Source: Piscinibacter sp047602365
Lineage (GTDB): Bacteria; Pseudomonadota; Gammaproteobacteria; Burkholderiales; Burkholderiaceae_C
Direction of reading: 5' to 3'
DNA length: 64,000 nt
Assembly: GCA_047602365.1 (NCBI GenBank)
Contig: JASGHM010000001.1
Span: 930,001 to 994,000, forward strand
Position 1 is the stretch's first letter; every line of letters begins with the position of its first letter. The notes under the pieces were generated by a model. The model made no database searches. It was not told where the DNA came from and was given only the letters and a program-made list of their open reading frames with translations. The position numbers and the translations under genes were made by a program. Shown here piece after piece: positions 8,681 to 16,892 of the stretch.

Positions 8681-9913
8681 CTAGGCAGGCGGCAGCGAAG
8701 CGGGGAGTAACAAGATCGTCGTGAATCCGGCGAGAGGCGCGCTCAGCCAGCGCTGCGCCCGGGCGCGGCCGATGGCGCGGACCTGCCGGGCCGATTCGAG
8801 CGCCGCCAGCGCGCGCTGCACCGTGCGCTGGCTCTCGCCCATGGCGAGCGCGAGCGCCGAAGTCGACCAGGCTGCACCGTCGGCCAGCAGCGCCAGCAGC
8901 GAGGCCTCGTCGCCTTCGATCGGCGGCAGCAGCACGACCACTGGCTGGGCGCCCTGCCGCGGCGACGGGATCAGCGCATAGCCACGCTCGCTGGCCTCGA
9001 TGCGCGCCACCGGCGCGATCAGCGCACGCAGCCGGCCGATCTCGACACGCAGCCGCGCGCGGTGCGTCTCGTCGGGCCGGCGGGTGCGGAAGACACGTTC
9101 GATGAGCGCTTCACGGCCGACGTCGCCCGGCCAGCCCTCGGCCAGCGCACGTGCCAGCGCGAACAGCACCGGCCGCCGGCCGAGCGGCCACCAGGCGGCG
9201 CCGCAGCGCAGGCCACGGCGACAGGCGTCGACCACCAGTGCACCCGAGGCAAGCAAGGCCTCCACCTCGGCCAGGCGCAGCGGCGTTTCGCCGCCGGCGT
9301 GCCAGCGCCGCGCGGCAGGCCTCTGCAACGCCGCGGCGGCTGCGGCCACTTCGGCCTGCAGTGCCGGCACGCGCGCGGTGTCCGCGGCTGAGCGGGCGCG
9401 CAGCAGCGCGTCGCGCGCCGCTGCGGTGCGCAGTGTGCGCAGCGCGACCTCCGCCGCCGCCAGTTCGGCGACGGCAAGCAGCGCCGGCGAAGCGAGGCCG
9501 CCCAGGTCCAGCGCGGCCAGTGCCGCATCCGCGTCGTCGATGCGGCCGAGCAGCAGCAGCCGACGCACGGCGATCAGCCGCGCGTGCGTGGCGTTGGCAT
9601 GGTCGGCGCGGGCCTCGAGCGCCGCGGCCGCCGCCGCGAGCGGGCGCGGCGAGCCACCGAGCTCGCGCAGCGCCAGCGCGATCTCGGCATCGGCGACCAC
9701 GCAGCGCGAGCGTGCCAGTGCCTCGTGTGCGCCGAAGCCGCGCGCTGCGCGGCGCAGCAGTTCGCGCGCCCGCGCCAGCTCGCCGAGCTGCGCCATCGCG
9801 ATGCCGCGCAGCGCCAGCGCCGGCGGGTCGTTGCGCAGCGCGACCCGCTTCAGCGCGCTGAGCGCGTCGCCGGCGGCCAGCGCGCGCCCGGCGGCGGCGA
9901 TGAGGGAATCCAT
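8681..9913 (-). CDS. TPR-like, winged-helix transcriptional regulator
   Basis: The 410-residue protein has an alanine-rich helical-repeat N-terminal half (about 1-230) and a C-terminal DNA-binding half. The latter shows a winged-helix pattern (REALIERVFRTRRPDETHRA, LRVEIGRLRALI, EASERGYALIP) and a second helix-turn-helix (WSTSALALAMGESQRTVQRA). There is no receiver domain. The SRPBCC gene follows 58 bases downstream on the same strand, its likely target. It is divergent from the haemoglobin operon. The assignment rests on domain pattern, since this family has no well-studied member known to me. Confidence 0.7.
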   Translation of the reverse strand: MDSLIAAAGRALAAGDALSALKRVALRNDPPALALRGIAMAQLGELARARELLRRAARGFGAHEALARSRCVVADAEIALALRELGGSPRPLAAAAAALEARADHANATHARLIAVRRLLLLGRIDDADAALAALDLGGLASPALLAVAELAAAEVALRTLRTAAARDALLRARSAADTARVPALQAEVAAAAAALQRPAARRWHAGGETPLRLAEVEALLASGALVVDACRRGLRCGAAWWPLGRRPVLFALARALAEGWPGDVGREALIERVFRTRRPDETHRARLRVEIGRLRALIAPVARIEASERGYALIPSPRQGAQPVVVLLPPIEGDEASLLALLADGAAWSTSALALAMGESQRTVQRALAALESARQVRAIGRARAQRWLSAPLAGFTTILLLPASLPPA

Positions 9914-9971
9914 GGCGGACAGGTTAGCGGGTGGTGCGAACAGGTTGGCAAGACCTTAAAGCTTCATTCTG

Positions 9972-10000
9972 TTGACATCTTTTGGCGCAGATCATAAGAT
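9972..10000 (+). promoter_or_regulatory. Sigma-70 promoter of the truncated haemoglobin gene
   Basis: A perfect -35 TTGACA lies at 9972-9977, with a 17-bp spacer and -10 TAAGAT at 9995-10000. This is the best-matching promoter in the window and is about 40 bases ahead of the ATG at 10041. Confidence 0.75.
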
Positions 10001-10018
10001 GCATTTAAACAGCATCTT
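9996..10018 (+). promoter_or_regulatory. NsrR-type nitric-oxide-responsive operator
   Basis: A 23-bp dyad has left arm AAGATGCATTT at 9996-10006, a one-base centre, and right arm AACAGCATCTT at 10008-10018. The left arm matches the 11-1-11 NsrR consensus half-site exactly. The site overlaps the -10 and the transcription start, where bound repressor would block initiation. NsrR is an iron-sulphur repressor released by nitric oxide, which fits a globin target. Confidence 0.75.
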
Positions 10019-10040
10019 CAAAAGCCCGAAGGACGCCCCG

Positions 10041-10454
10041 ATGACCGCGCACCACACGACGCGCGAAGACCTGGCCCGATTGGTCGACCGCTTCTACGCC
10101 GACGTCTTCGCCGACCCGGAACTCGGGTCGCTGTTCGCCCCGCTGGCCGGCGCGCGCTGGCCCGAACACCGGCAGCGCATGACCGACTTCTGGTGCACGA
10201 CGCTGCTGCACACGCGCAGCTACCGCGGCAACGTGATGCGCAAGCACCAGGCCTTGCTGCCGGCACTTCGGCCGGCGCACTTCGGGCGCTGGCTGACGTT
10301 GTGGCGGCGGCATCTCGACGGGCAGTTGCCGCCGGACGACGCCGCGGAGCTGTTCGCGACCGCCCGCGGCATCGCACGCAACCTGCACCTGGGCTGTTTC
10401 GGCCACTTGCCGGAGCTGGTCGACGACGGCAACGCCGTGCGCGTGGCTGCCTGA
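10041..10454 (+). CDS. Group III truncated haemoglobin
   Basis: The 137-residue protein matches the trHb group III pattern: LARLVDRFYADVFADPELGSLF, WPEHRQRMTDFWCTTLL, a proximal-His segment RKHQALLPALRPAHFGRW, and LTLWRRHLDGQLP with a C-terminal helix. It binds haem and is predicted to act in nitric oxide or oxygen chemistry in the cytosol. ATG 10041 is chosen because GAAGGA lies seven bases upstream; an in-frame ATG at 9999 would start inside the operator. The small membrane gene downstream is probably in the same transcript. Confidence 0.88.
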   Translation: MTAHHTTREDLARLVDRFYADVFADPELGSLFAPLAGARWPEHRQRMTDFWCTTLLHTRSYRGNVMRKHQALLPALRPAHFGRWLTLWRRHLDGQLPPDDAAELFATARGIARNLHLGCFGHLPELVDDGNAVRVAA

Positions 10455-10519
10455 ACGCTGACGTCCCGCCCTCGTCGCGAATCCAGTCCACCTCTTTGTT
10501 CTTCAGGAGTACAGCCACC

Positions 10520-10786
10520 ATGGCCACTGACCACTACCTCGCGATCGGCAACCGGGCGATGGCCTGCTCGGCCGCCGCGATGCTGTTCGGCATCGCCGCC
10601 GCCTATCCCTTCGCGCAGCACTTCGGCATGGCGTTGCAGATCGTCGCCCACCTGTCGATCGGCATCGCGGCCGGCTTCTTCAAGCTCGGCTACGTGATAC
10701 GGCTGGCGGCTCAGCACGAGATCGCGCTGCACGCCCGGGAGCCGCAGGCCGGCGCGCCTTCGGGCGTCACCTTCACGTTCGCCTAA
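10520..10786 (+). CDS. Small two-helix membrane protein, hypothetical (88 aa)
   Basis: ATG 10520 follows CAGGAGT at a normal distance. The protein has two hydrophobic helices at about residues 15-32 (SAAAMLFGIAAAYPFA) and 37-60 (ALQIVAHLSIGIAAGFFKLGYV) and a polar tail. Similar small proteins occur near nitric oxide and haem genes, but I do not recognise a named family. It lies 65 bp after the haemoglobin stop and probably shares its nitric-oxide-controlled promoter. Confidence 0.65.
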   Translation: MATDHYLAIGNRAMACSAAAMLFGIAAAYPFAQHFGMALQIVAHLSIGIAAGFFKLGYVIRLAAQHEIALHAREPQAGAPSGVTFTFA

Positions 10787-10876
10787 CCTTCTCCTCATCT
10801 GGCGCTCACGCTCGCTTCCTAGAGTGCTCCTCGTCCGCTGCCACCATCGCGCAGCGCCACCAACCAAGGAGCCCTC

Positions 10877-12391
10877 ATGTCACGCAAGCTCACCGCCACG
10901 GCCGCCGCGTCGGCGCTGCTGGTGCTCTCGCTGGCCGCCACCGCGGCCGATGCCCTCACGCTGCCGTCGTGGATGCACTTCGGTACCGCGGCGTCCGGCG
11001 CCTCGATGACCGAGGCCCGCACCGTCACCGAGTCCACCGCTGCGGCCGCCCCGGCAGCCGCACCCAGTGCGCTGCCGGCCGGCCAGCTGCCCAACTACCG
11101 CGCCATCGTGCAGTCGCAGGGGCCGGCGGTGGTGGGCGTCACGGTGGCCGGGTTGCGCAACGTCGGTGCCGATGCGTCGGACGACGAAGACGCCCCCGAC
11201 GCCGGGGCCGACCCGTTCTACCGCTTCTTCCGTGGCATCCCCGGCCTGCGCCTGCCGCCGCAAGGCGCGCAGCCGTTCCGCGGCCAGGGCTCGGGCTTCA
11301 TCGTCAGCGCCGACGGCCTGATCCTGACCAACGCACACGTGGTGCGCGGGGCCAAGCAGGTGACGGTGAAGCTGTCCGACCGGCGCGAGTTCGCCGCCCG
11401 CGTGCTGGGCAGCGACGCCACCACCGACATCGCGGTGCTGAAGGTCGACGCCCAGGGCCTGCCCACCGTCACGCTGGGCGACCCGCGCGCCGTGCAGGTG
11501 GGCGACTGGGTGCTGGCCATCGGCGCGCCGTTCGGCTTCGAGCAGACGGCCACGCAGGGCATCGTCAGCGCCAAGGGCCGCTCCCTGCCGGGCGACAGCG
11601 TCGTGCCCTTCATCCAGACCGACGCCGCGGTGAACCCGGGCAACTCCGGCGGCCCGCTGTTCGACTCGGCCGGCCGCGTGGTCGGCATCAATGCGCAGAT
11701 CTATTCGCAGAGCGGCGGCTTCCAGGGCCTGGCCTTCGCGATCCCGCTCGACGTGGCGCTGCACGTCAAGCAGCAGATCGTCGCCAAGGGCCGCGTCGAC
11801 CACGCCCGCCTGGGCGTGTCGCTGCAGGACCTGTCGGCGCCGCTGGCCTCGTCGTTCGGCCTCGCCTCGCCCTCGGGCGCGCTGGTCTCCAGCGTGGTGC
11901 CGGGCAGCGCGGCCGACAAGGCCGGCCTGAAGGCAGGCGACGTGATCACCGCGGTCGACGGAGCACCGGTGCAGGTGGCCGGCGACGTCTCGCAGCGTGT
12001 CGGCCTGGCCCAGCCCGGCCAGCGCATGGCGCTCGCGGTGTGGCGCGACAAGTCGCGCAGCGAGCTGGCGGTGACACTCGGCCGCGCCGAGCCCGAAGGC
12101 AAGCAGGCTGCGGCCGCCGGCGAAGGCGGCACGCTGGGCCTGGCGGTGCGCCCGCTGCAGCGCGACGAGCTGCGCGGCTCGGGGCTGGACCACGGCCTGC
12201 TGATCGAGCAGGTGTCCGGCCCGGCGCAGCTCGCCGGCGTGCAGCCGGGCGACGTGCTGCTGGCGCTCAACGGCAAGCCGGTGCAGCGCATCGAGCAGGT
12301 CGCCGAGGTGCTGCGCACGAAGCCCAAGCATGTGGCGCTGCTGGTGATGCGCGACGGGCAGCAGATCTTCGTTCCGGTCAGCCTGGGCTGA
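10877..12391 (+). CDS. HtrA/DegP-type periplasmic serine protease with two PDZ domains
   Basis: The 504-residue protein has a signal peptide (cleavage near ATAADA), then a trypsin-like domain with the catalytic triad visible as H154 (TNAHVV), D184 (TTDIAVLK) and S257 (NPGNSGGPL). Two C-terminal PDZ domains follow (about 315-410 and 425-500; GSAADKAGLKAGDVI and AQLAGVQPGDVLLALNGKPV). The architecture is that of DegP/DegQ/MucD envelope quality-control proteases. A low-complexity linker with an acidic DASDDEDAPDAGAD patch precedes the protease domain, where the LA loop often lies. AAGGAG precedes ATG 10877. It appears monocistronic. Confidence 0.92.
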   Translation: MSRKLTATAAASALLVLSLAATAADALTLPSWMHFGTAASGASMTEARTVTESTAAAAPAAAPSALPAGQLPNYRAIVQSQGPAVVGVTVAGLRNVGADASDDEDAPDAGADPFYRFFRGIPGLRLPPQGAQPFRGQGSGFIVSADGLILTNAHVVRGAKQVTVKLSDRREFAARVLGSDATTDIAVLKVDAQGLPTVTLGDPRAVQVGDWVLAIGAPFGFEQTATQGIVSAKGRSLPGDSVVPFIQTDAAVNPGNSGGPLFDSAGRVVGINAQIYSQSGGFQGLAFAIPLDVALHVKQQIVAKGRVDHARLGVSLQDLSAPLASSFGLASPSGALVSSVVPGSAADKAGLKAGDVITAVDGAPVQVAGDVSQRVGLAQPGQRMALAVWRDKSRSELAVTLGRAEPEGKQAAAAGEGGTLGLAVRPLQRDELRGSGLDHGLLIEQVSGPAQLAGVQPGDVLLALNGKPVQRIEQVAEVLRTKPKHVALLVMRDGQQIFVPVSLG

Positions 12392-12573
12392 GCGCAGCGC
12401 TGGCGCGCGCGCGTTCGATGACGCCGCGCCGCCACTTCTCGCGGCAGATCGATCACACCGCGGCCGCGAATGACGGGCATGGTCGCGCGCCAATGCGAAA
12501 CCTCGCGAAGCAGCGCGACAGTCGCGATGCAGCGGCGTAGCATGACCTTCGCGTGGTTCCGCAGGAGGCCGCG

Positions 12574-13245
12574 ATGCAGGCATGGCACTCGAGCAGCGAC
12601 GGTGGCCGGCGCGCCGCCGGCGCCACGCTGCAGCCGCGCCGCCGCGAGGCCTGCGCCTATCTCGCCGGCAGCGGCCTGCCGGTCTGGCCGCTGTGCGGCT
12701 GGGCCGGGTTGCGGCCGCTGCAGCGTGGCCGCCGCGAGTTCGGCGAACTGGCGCTCGGCGCGGCGCGACTCGGCCCGCAGCAGCGCGTCGGCTACCTGAA
12801 CGACGGCGTCAACCAGCGCGTCGAACGCTGCCCCGACGACCCGGACCACGACCACTGGGCCACCCCCTACGAGACGCTGACGCGCGGTGCCGGCGATTGC
12901 GAGGACTCGGCGATCGCCAAGTTCTTCCTGCTGCTGGCCAGCGGGGCGCCGGACGGCGGCGTGCGGCTGCTTTATGCGTGGCAGCTGGTCGGCGAGCCCC
13001 CGTTCCGGCGCCGTGCCCACATGGTCGTGGTGGTGCGCCGGATCAGCGAGGACCCGTGGGTGCTGGACTCGGCCCGCCTGATGGCCGAGCCGCTGTCGCT
13101 GCGCGACGACCTGGTGCCGGTGTTCAGCTTCGACGAGCGGCGGCTGTGGTACCGCCTCGACGCCGAGCCGTTGCCGCCGGCCCGCTCGCGCCTGCGGCCC
13201 TGGCAGGAACTGCTCGAACGCTGGCACGCGCAGTGCGCACATTGA
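12574..13245 (+). CDS. BTLCP/LapG-like transglutaminase-fold cysteine protease
   Basis: In this 223-residue protein a Cys-His-Asp triad is visible: C109 in RGAGDCEDSAIAKF, H149 in RAHMVVVVR and D165 in WVLDSARL. A WATPYETLTRG stretch precedes the cysteine, as in the BTLCP (peptidase C93) family that includes LapG. LapG cleaves the N-terminus of large surface adhesins in the periplasm, but this protein lacks an obvious signal peptide and no LapD-like or adhesin gene is nearby, so the substrate is unknown. AGGAGG lies five bases before ATG 12574; GTG 12553 is an alternative. Confidence 0.75.
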   Translation: MQAWHSSSDGGRRAAGATLQPRRREACAYLAGSGLPVWPLCGWAGLRPLQRGRREFGELALGAARLGPQQRVGYLNDGVNQRVERCPDDPDHDHWATPYETLTRGAGDCEDSAIAKFFLLLASGAPDGGVRLLYAWQLVGEPPFRRRAHMVVVVRRISEDPWVLDSARLMAEPLSLRDDLVPVFSFDERRLWYRLDAEPLPPARSRLRPWQELLERWHAQCAH

Positions 13246-13268
13246 TCCGCCACGCAGGAGGAACCACC

Positions 13269-13649
13269 ATGCCTTACGTGCACCGCAATGCCCACGGCCA
13301 GATCGAGAGCCTGCATCGTGCGGCGACGCTGGATGCCAGCGAGTACCTGCCTCAGGCTTCCGACGAGGTGCAGCGCTTCCTCGGCCGCGAGGACAACGCC
13401 GACGCCTACGCGCGCCTGGATGCCGATGTCGTGCGTGTGCTCGAGGACCTGATCGAGGTGCTGCTCGCCCACGGCCTGCTGCGCATCACCGACCTGCCGC
13501 AGCCCGCGCAGGCGAAGTTCTTCGCGCGCCGCGAACACCGCGAGCGCCAGCCGGCGCCGGCCGCGTTCGCGGCGTCCGGCTTCGTCGACATCATCGACGA
13601 CAGCGCCTTCGCCAGCCTCGGCGCCGCCGAGCGGCCCGCCTCAGGCTAG
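13269..13649 (+). CDS. Conserved hypothetical protein (126 aa)
   Basis: The protein begins MPYVHRNAHGQIESLHR, the signature opening of a widespread proteobacterial family sometimes misnamed tryptophan synthase subunit beta-like. The middle is a helical DAYARLDADVVRVLEDLIEVLLAHGLLRITDLP segment, and the tail contains FVDIIDDSAF. CAGGAGG lies just before ATG 13269. It follows the cysteine protease by 23 bases and is probably in the same transcript. Its 3' end overlaps the convergent hydrolase gene by nine bases. The function is unknown. Confidence 0.7.
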   Translation: MPYVHRNAHGQIESLHRAATLDASEYLPQASDEVQRFLGREDNADAYARLDADVVRVLEDLIEVLLAHGLLRITDLPQPAQAKFFARREHRERQPAPAAFAASGFVDIIDDSAFASLGAAERPASG

Positions 13650-14336
13650 CGTGCGGCCAAAGAAGCGCATCGTGCGGTCCCAGGCCATCTGCGCCCAGGC
13701 GGCGTCGTACTGGGTGATGGCGATGCGGTTGCGGCCCTGCGCGTCCTCGTTGGCGAAGGCATGCTGGGCCAGGTAGCGATGGCCCTCGTAGCGGACCTTC
13801 GCTTCCTGCAGCCTGGCCTCCAGGCCATCGACGCTGGCGATCGGGAAGGCACCATCCTGCGTGGCCCAGTGCGCCTGCAAGGGGATGCGGATCTTCGTCG
13901 CGTCGACGTACTCCAGCGGCGGCAGGCCGTACCAGATCACCGCGGCATCCGCTTCCGGCACCATCGTCGAGGCCAGCACGGTCAGCGCACCGCCCATGCA
14001 GTAGCCGGTCACCCCGACCTTGCCGCTGCCGCGCTGCGCGGCCTTCAGGTACTGCACCGCGCCGCGCACGTCCTGCGAGGCGGCGTCGCCGAAGTTCAGG
14101 CCGGTCATCAGGTGGTGCGCCTCCTCGGCCTCGACCGTGCTCTTGCCGCGGTAGAGATCGGGCACCAGCGCGGTGAAGCCGGCATCGGCAAAGCGCTGCG
14201 CGACGCCGAGGATCTGCGCGTTCACGCCCCACCATTCCTGGATCACCACCACCGCGCCGAGCGGCTGCTGCGCCTCGGCCAGCTGGCCCCTCACGGCCTG
14301 GCCGTCGGGGCGCTTGAACTCGATGCTGCGCGCCAT
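13641..14336 (-). CDS. Dienelactone hydrolase family protein
   Basis: This 231-residue alpha/beta hydrolase has a cysteine nucleophile in GYCMGG (C113), the dienelactone hydrolase signature, an Asp in HWATQDGAFP and a His in YLAQHAFAN. An early VVVIQEWWGVNAQI loop is also typical. Such enzymes hydrolyse dienelactones in chlorocatechol breakdown or act as general carboxylesterases; no catechol pathway genes are nearby, so the substrate is open. The ATG at 14336 is preceded by AAGGAG. The frame stays open upstream into the sensor-kinase gene, but that extension is a shadow. Confidence 0.88.
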   Translation of the reverse strand: MARSIEFKRPDGQAVRGQLAEAQQPLGAVVVIQEWWGVNAQILGVAQRFADAGFTALVPDLYRGKSTVEAEEAHHLMTGLNFGDAASQDVRGAVQYLKAAQRGSGKVGVTGYCMGGALTVLASTMVPEADAAVIWYGLPPLEYVDATKIRIPLQAHWATQDGAFPIASVDGLEARLQEAKVRYEGHRYLAQHAFANEDAQGRNRIAITQYDAAWAQMAWDRTMRFFGRTLA

Positions 14337-14374
14337 GCTGTCTCCTTGTTGCTGCGAAGCGGGGGGCGAGTATC

Positions 14375-16751
14375 TCAGGCGGCCTCGTGCCCTTGCACCT
14401 GCAGGGTCGCGACGAACACCGTGCCCTCGCTCGAGCTGCGCGCGATGCGCACCGTGCCCTGCATCGCCGTGGCGATCTGCGCGACGATGGCCAGCCCGAG
14501 GCCGGCGCCGCCGCGGTGCTCGCGGCCGGCACGGCCCTGGCCGAAAGGCGCGAAGACGCCGGCCTGGTCCTCCGGAGCGATGCCCGGGCCGGTGTCGGAC
14601 ACCACCAGGCACAGCAGCCGCGCACCGGCGGGCAGCGTGTCGGCGGCTTCCAGCGCGGCCGTCAGCGCCACCTCGCCGCGCGCGGTGAACTTGACGGCAT
14701 TGCCGACCAGGTTGTGCACCACCTGCGTCAGGCGCAGCGGATCGCAGACCACCAGTCGTCGCGGCGTCGAAGCGCCATTCGGCGCGCAGCACCAGGCCCT
14801 TCAGCTCGGCCTGCACGCGCCACGGCGCGACCGCGCCGTCGAGCACGTCGGCCAGGCGCACCGGCGCCGGCTGCAGGTCGACGCCGCCGCCTTGCAGCCA
14901 GCGTTCGATGTCGAGCGTGCGCTCGCACAGGTCGAGCAGCGTGGCGGCCGACTGGCGCATCGCCGAGGTCAGCGCCGCCACGCGCGCCTGCGGCAGCGTG
15001 CCGGCTTCCAGCATCGCCAGGCCGCCGCGCAGGCCGCCCAGCGTGCCGCGCAGCTCGTGGCTCAGGTAGGCGGTGAAGCGTGCGCGCGCCTGCACCTGCT
15101 CCTCGGCGGCACGGCGGGCCGCGTCGTAGGCCTGGGTCGCGGCGGCCAGGCGCCGGTTGCTGACCCACAGGCCGGCCACCACCAGACCACCGACCAGCAG
15201 CAGCACCGCGGCGATCGCCAGCGCGCGGCCCCAGGGAATGCCGGCACTGAACTCGACCCTCAGCCAGCGGTCCTCGATCGCATGGCGTTCGGCCGGCGTC
15301 GTCGCGTCGAGCGCGGAGCGCAGCACGGCGACGAGCTCGGGCTGGGCCTTGGGCACCGCGAAGTACAGCTCGCTGTCGCCGTGCGGCACGATGCCCACCG
15401 TCTTCAGCGCGCCCTGGTGGCGCTGCTCGAGCAGCAGGTTGACCACCTTCATGTTGCCGATGGCCAGGTCGGCCTCGCCCTGGCGCAGCGCCTGCAGCAC
15501 CTCGGCCTGGCTGTCGTACTCGACGAAGCGCAGCCCCGGGTGCCGCGAACGCAGCACCGGCAGCAGGAAGTGCTGGCGCAGCAGCGCGACGCGGCGCGCG
15601 CCGCGGCCGTCGAGGCCGTCGCCGAAGTACTCGTCGCCGGCGGCGACGATCACCGTCGGCACGCGCAGCAGCGGGCCGACGAAGTCGAAGCTCTTGGCGC
15701 GTTCGGCGTTGCGCGCCGCGCCGACGACGACGTCGAGCTCGCCGCGACCGGTCTTGTCGAACACGTCGGCGAAGCTGCCGCCCTGTTCGTAGCTGACGAT
15801 CAGCCCGGCCTTGCCCGCGACCACGCGAGTCAGCTCGCCGAGCATGCCGTCGAAGCCGCCGGCGCGGCTGGTGAAGCTGATCGGCGCGAACGCCGCGTCG
15901 AAGCCGACACGGATGCCGCCGTGTTGCTGCACCCAGGCGCGCTGCGCGTCGGTCAGCGGAACCGCCGGCGCGGCATCGGGGCCGAGCACGCTGCGCGGCA
16001 GCCATTTGGCAGCGAGCTGGCCGATGTCGTCGGTGGACAGCCGCGCAACCGCCTGCTCCAGCGTCGCCGCGAGCGCCGGCAGGTCCTTGCGCACCGCCGG
16101 GGCGAGCGAGTTGCCCGGTGCCGCCAGCGTGCCGCGCAGCACCAGGTTGGCGGTGAAGTGCTTCTCCATGTAGTAGGTCGCGACCTGGCGGAAGGTGACG
16201 CACAGGTCGGCGTCGCCGGCCGCGGTGGCGACGATCGCCGCCTCGACGGTGTCGTAGGTCTGCAGGCGTGCGCCCGGGTAGCGGGCGCGGATCAGTTCGT
16301 CGGCCACCGAGTCGCGTTCGACGGCGACGCGGTAGCGCGAGAAGCTGTCGTCCAGCGACAGGTCGGGCACGCGGCGGTCGGCCACCACCACGGTCTGCGT
16401 GGCGAACATCGGCCGCACGAAATGCAGGTAGGCCAAGCGCTGCGGCGTCTCGCTGGCGAACGGGGTCATCTCGACCTCGCCGCGGCGCAAGGCGGCCAGC
16501 ACCTCGGGGAAGGAGTCGTAGCGGTGGTACTCGAAGCGCAGGCCGGCGCCCTGCGCGACGCGGTCCATCACGTCGGCGACGAAACCTTCGTAGCGCCCGC
16601 CGCTGCCGGCGAAGTAGTAGGGCGCGAACTCGCCGGAGACGCCGACGCGCACGATCGCCGGCTCGGCGGCCGGCGCCACGGGAGCCGGTGCCGCCAGGGC
16701 GATCAGCGGGAACCAGAGCATGGCGGCCAGCCAGGCCGCGATGCAGCGCAC
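14375..16751 (-). CDS. BvgS-like sensor histidine kinase with two periplasmic binding domains (frameshifted)
   Basis: GTG 16751 follows GGGGAGG by six bases and opens a signal peptide. Two SBP_bac_3-type periplasmic binding domains follow (about 35-270 and 280-505; LRFEYHRYDSFPEVLAALRRG, GIRVGFDAAFAPISF), then one membrane helix (AIAAVLLLVGGLVVAGLWV). The H-box is AYLSHELRGTLGG with H565, and the ATPase part has NLVGNAVKFT, SDTGPGIAPED and GAGLGLAIVAQI. One extra base near 14753-14763 breaks the frame; removing it gives DAARLVVCDPLRLTQ and a 791-residue protein. Unlike BvgS it has no receiver, HPt or PAS domain and no regulator is adjacent. The ligand is probably an amino acid-like small molecule. 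Confidence 0.82.
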
Positions 16752-16892
16752 GAACGTCCTCCCCCGCTGGTGCAAGCCACTCCTCCCGTGGAACTGCTGC
16801 CCGTTGAATGCCGGCGCAGTATCGCAGCGGGATGACGCCCCCTCAAGCCAAGCAGTGCACGCCTGGCCGCGGAACGTGGCTCGGTCGCTCGC

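Noticed and set aside
13641..16775. A single 1044-codon frame joining the sensor kinase and dienelactone hydrolase
   Set aside because: The middle part is low-complexity arginine/alanine sequence. The kinase end is found in another frame and the hydrolase has its own ATG and ribosome site, so this is read-through after a frameshift.
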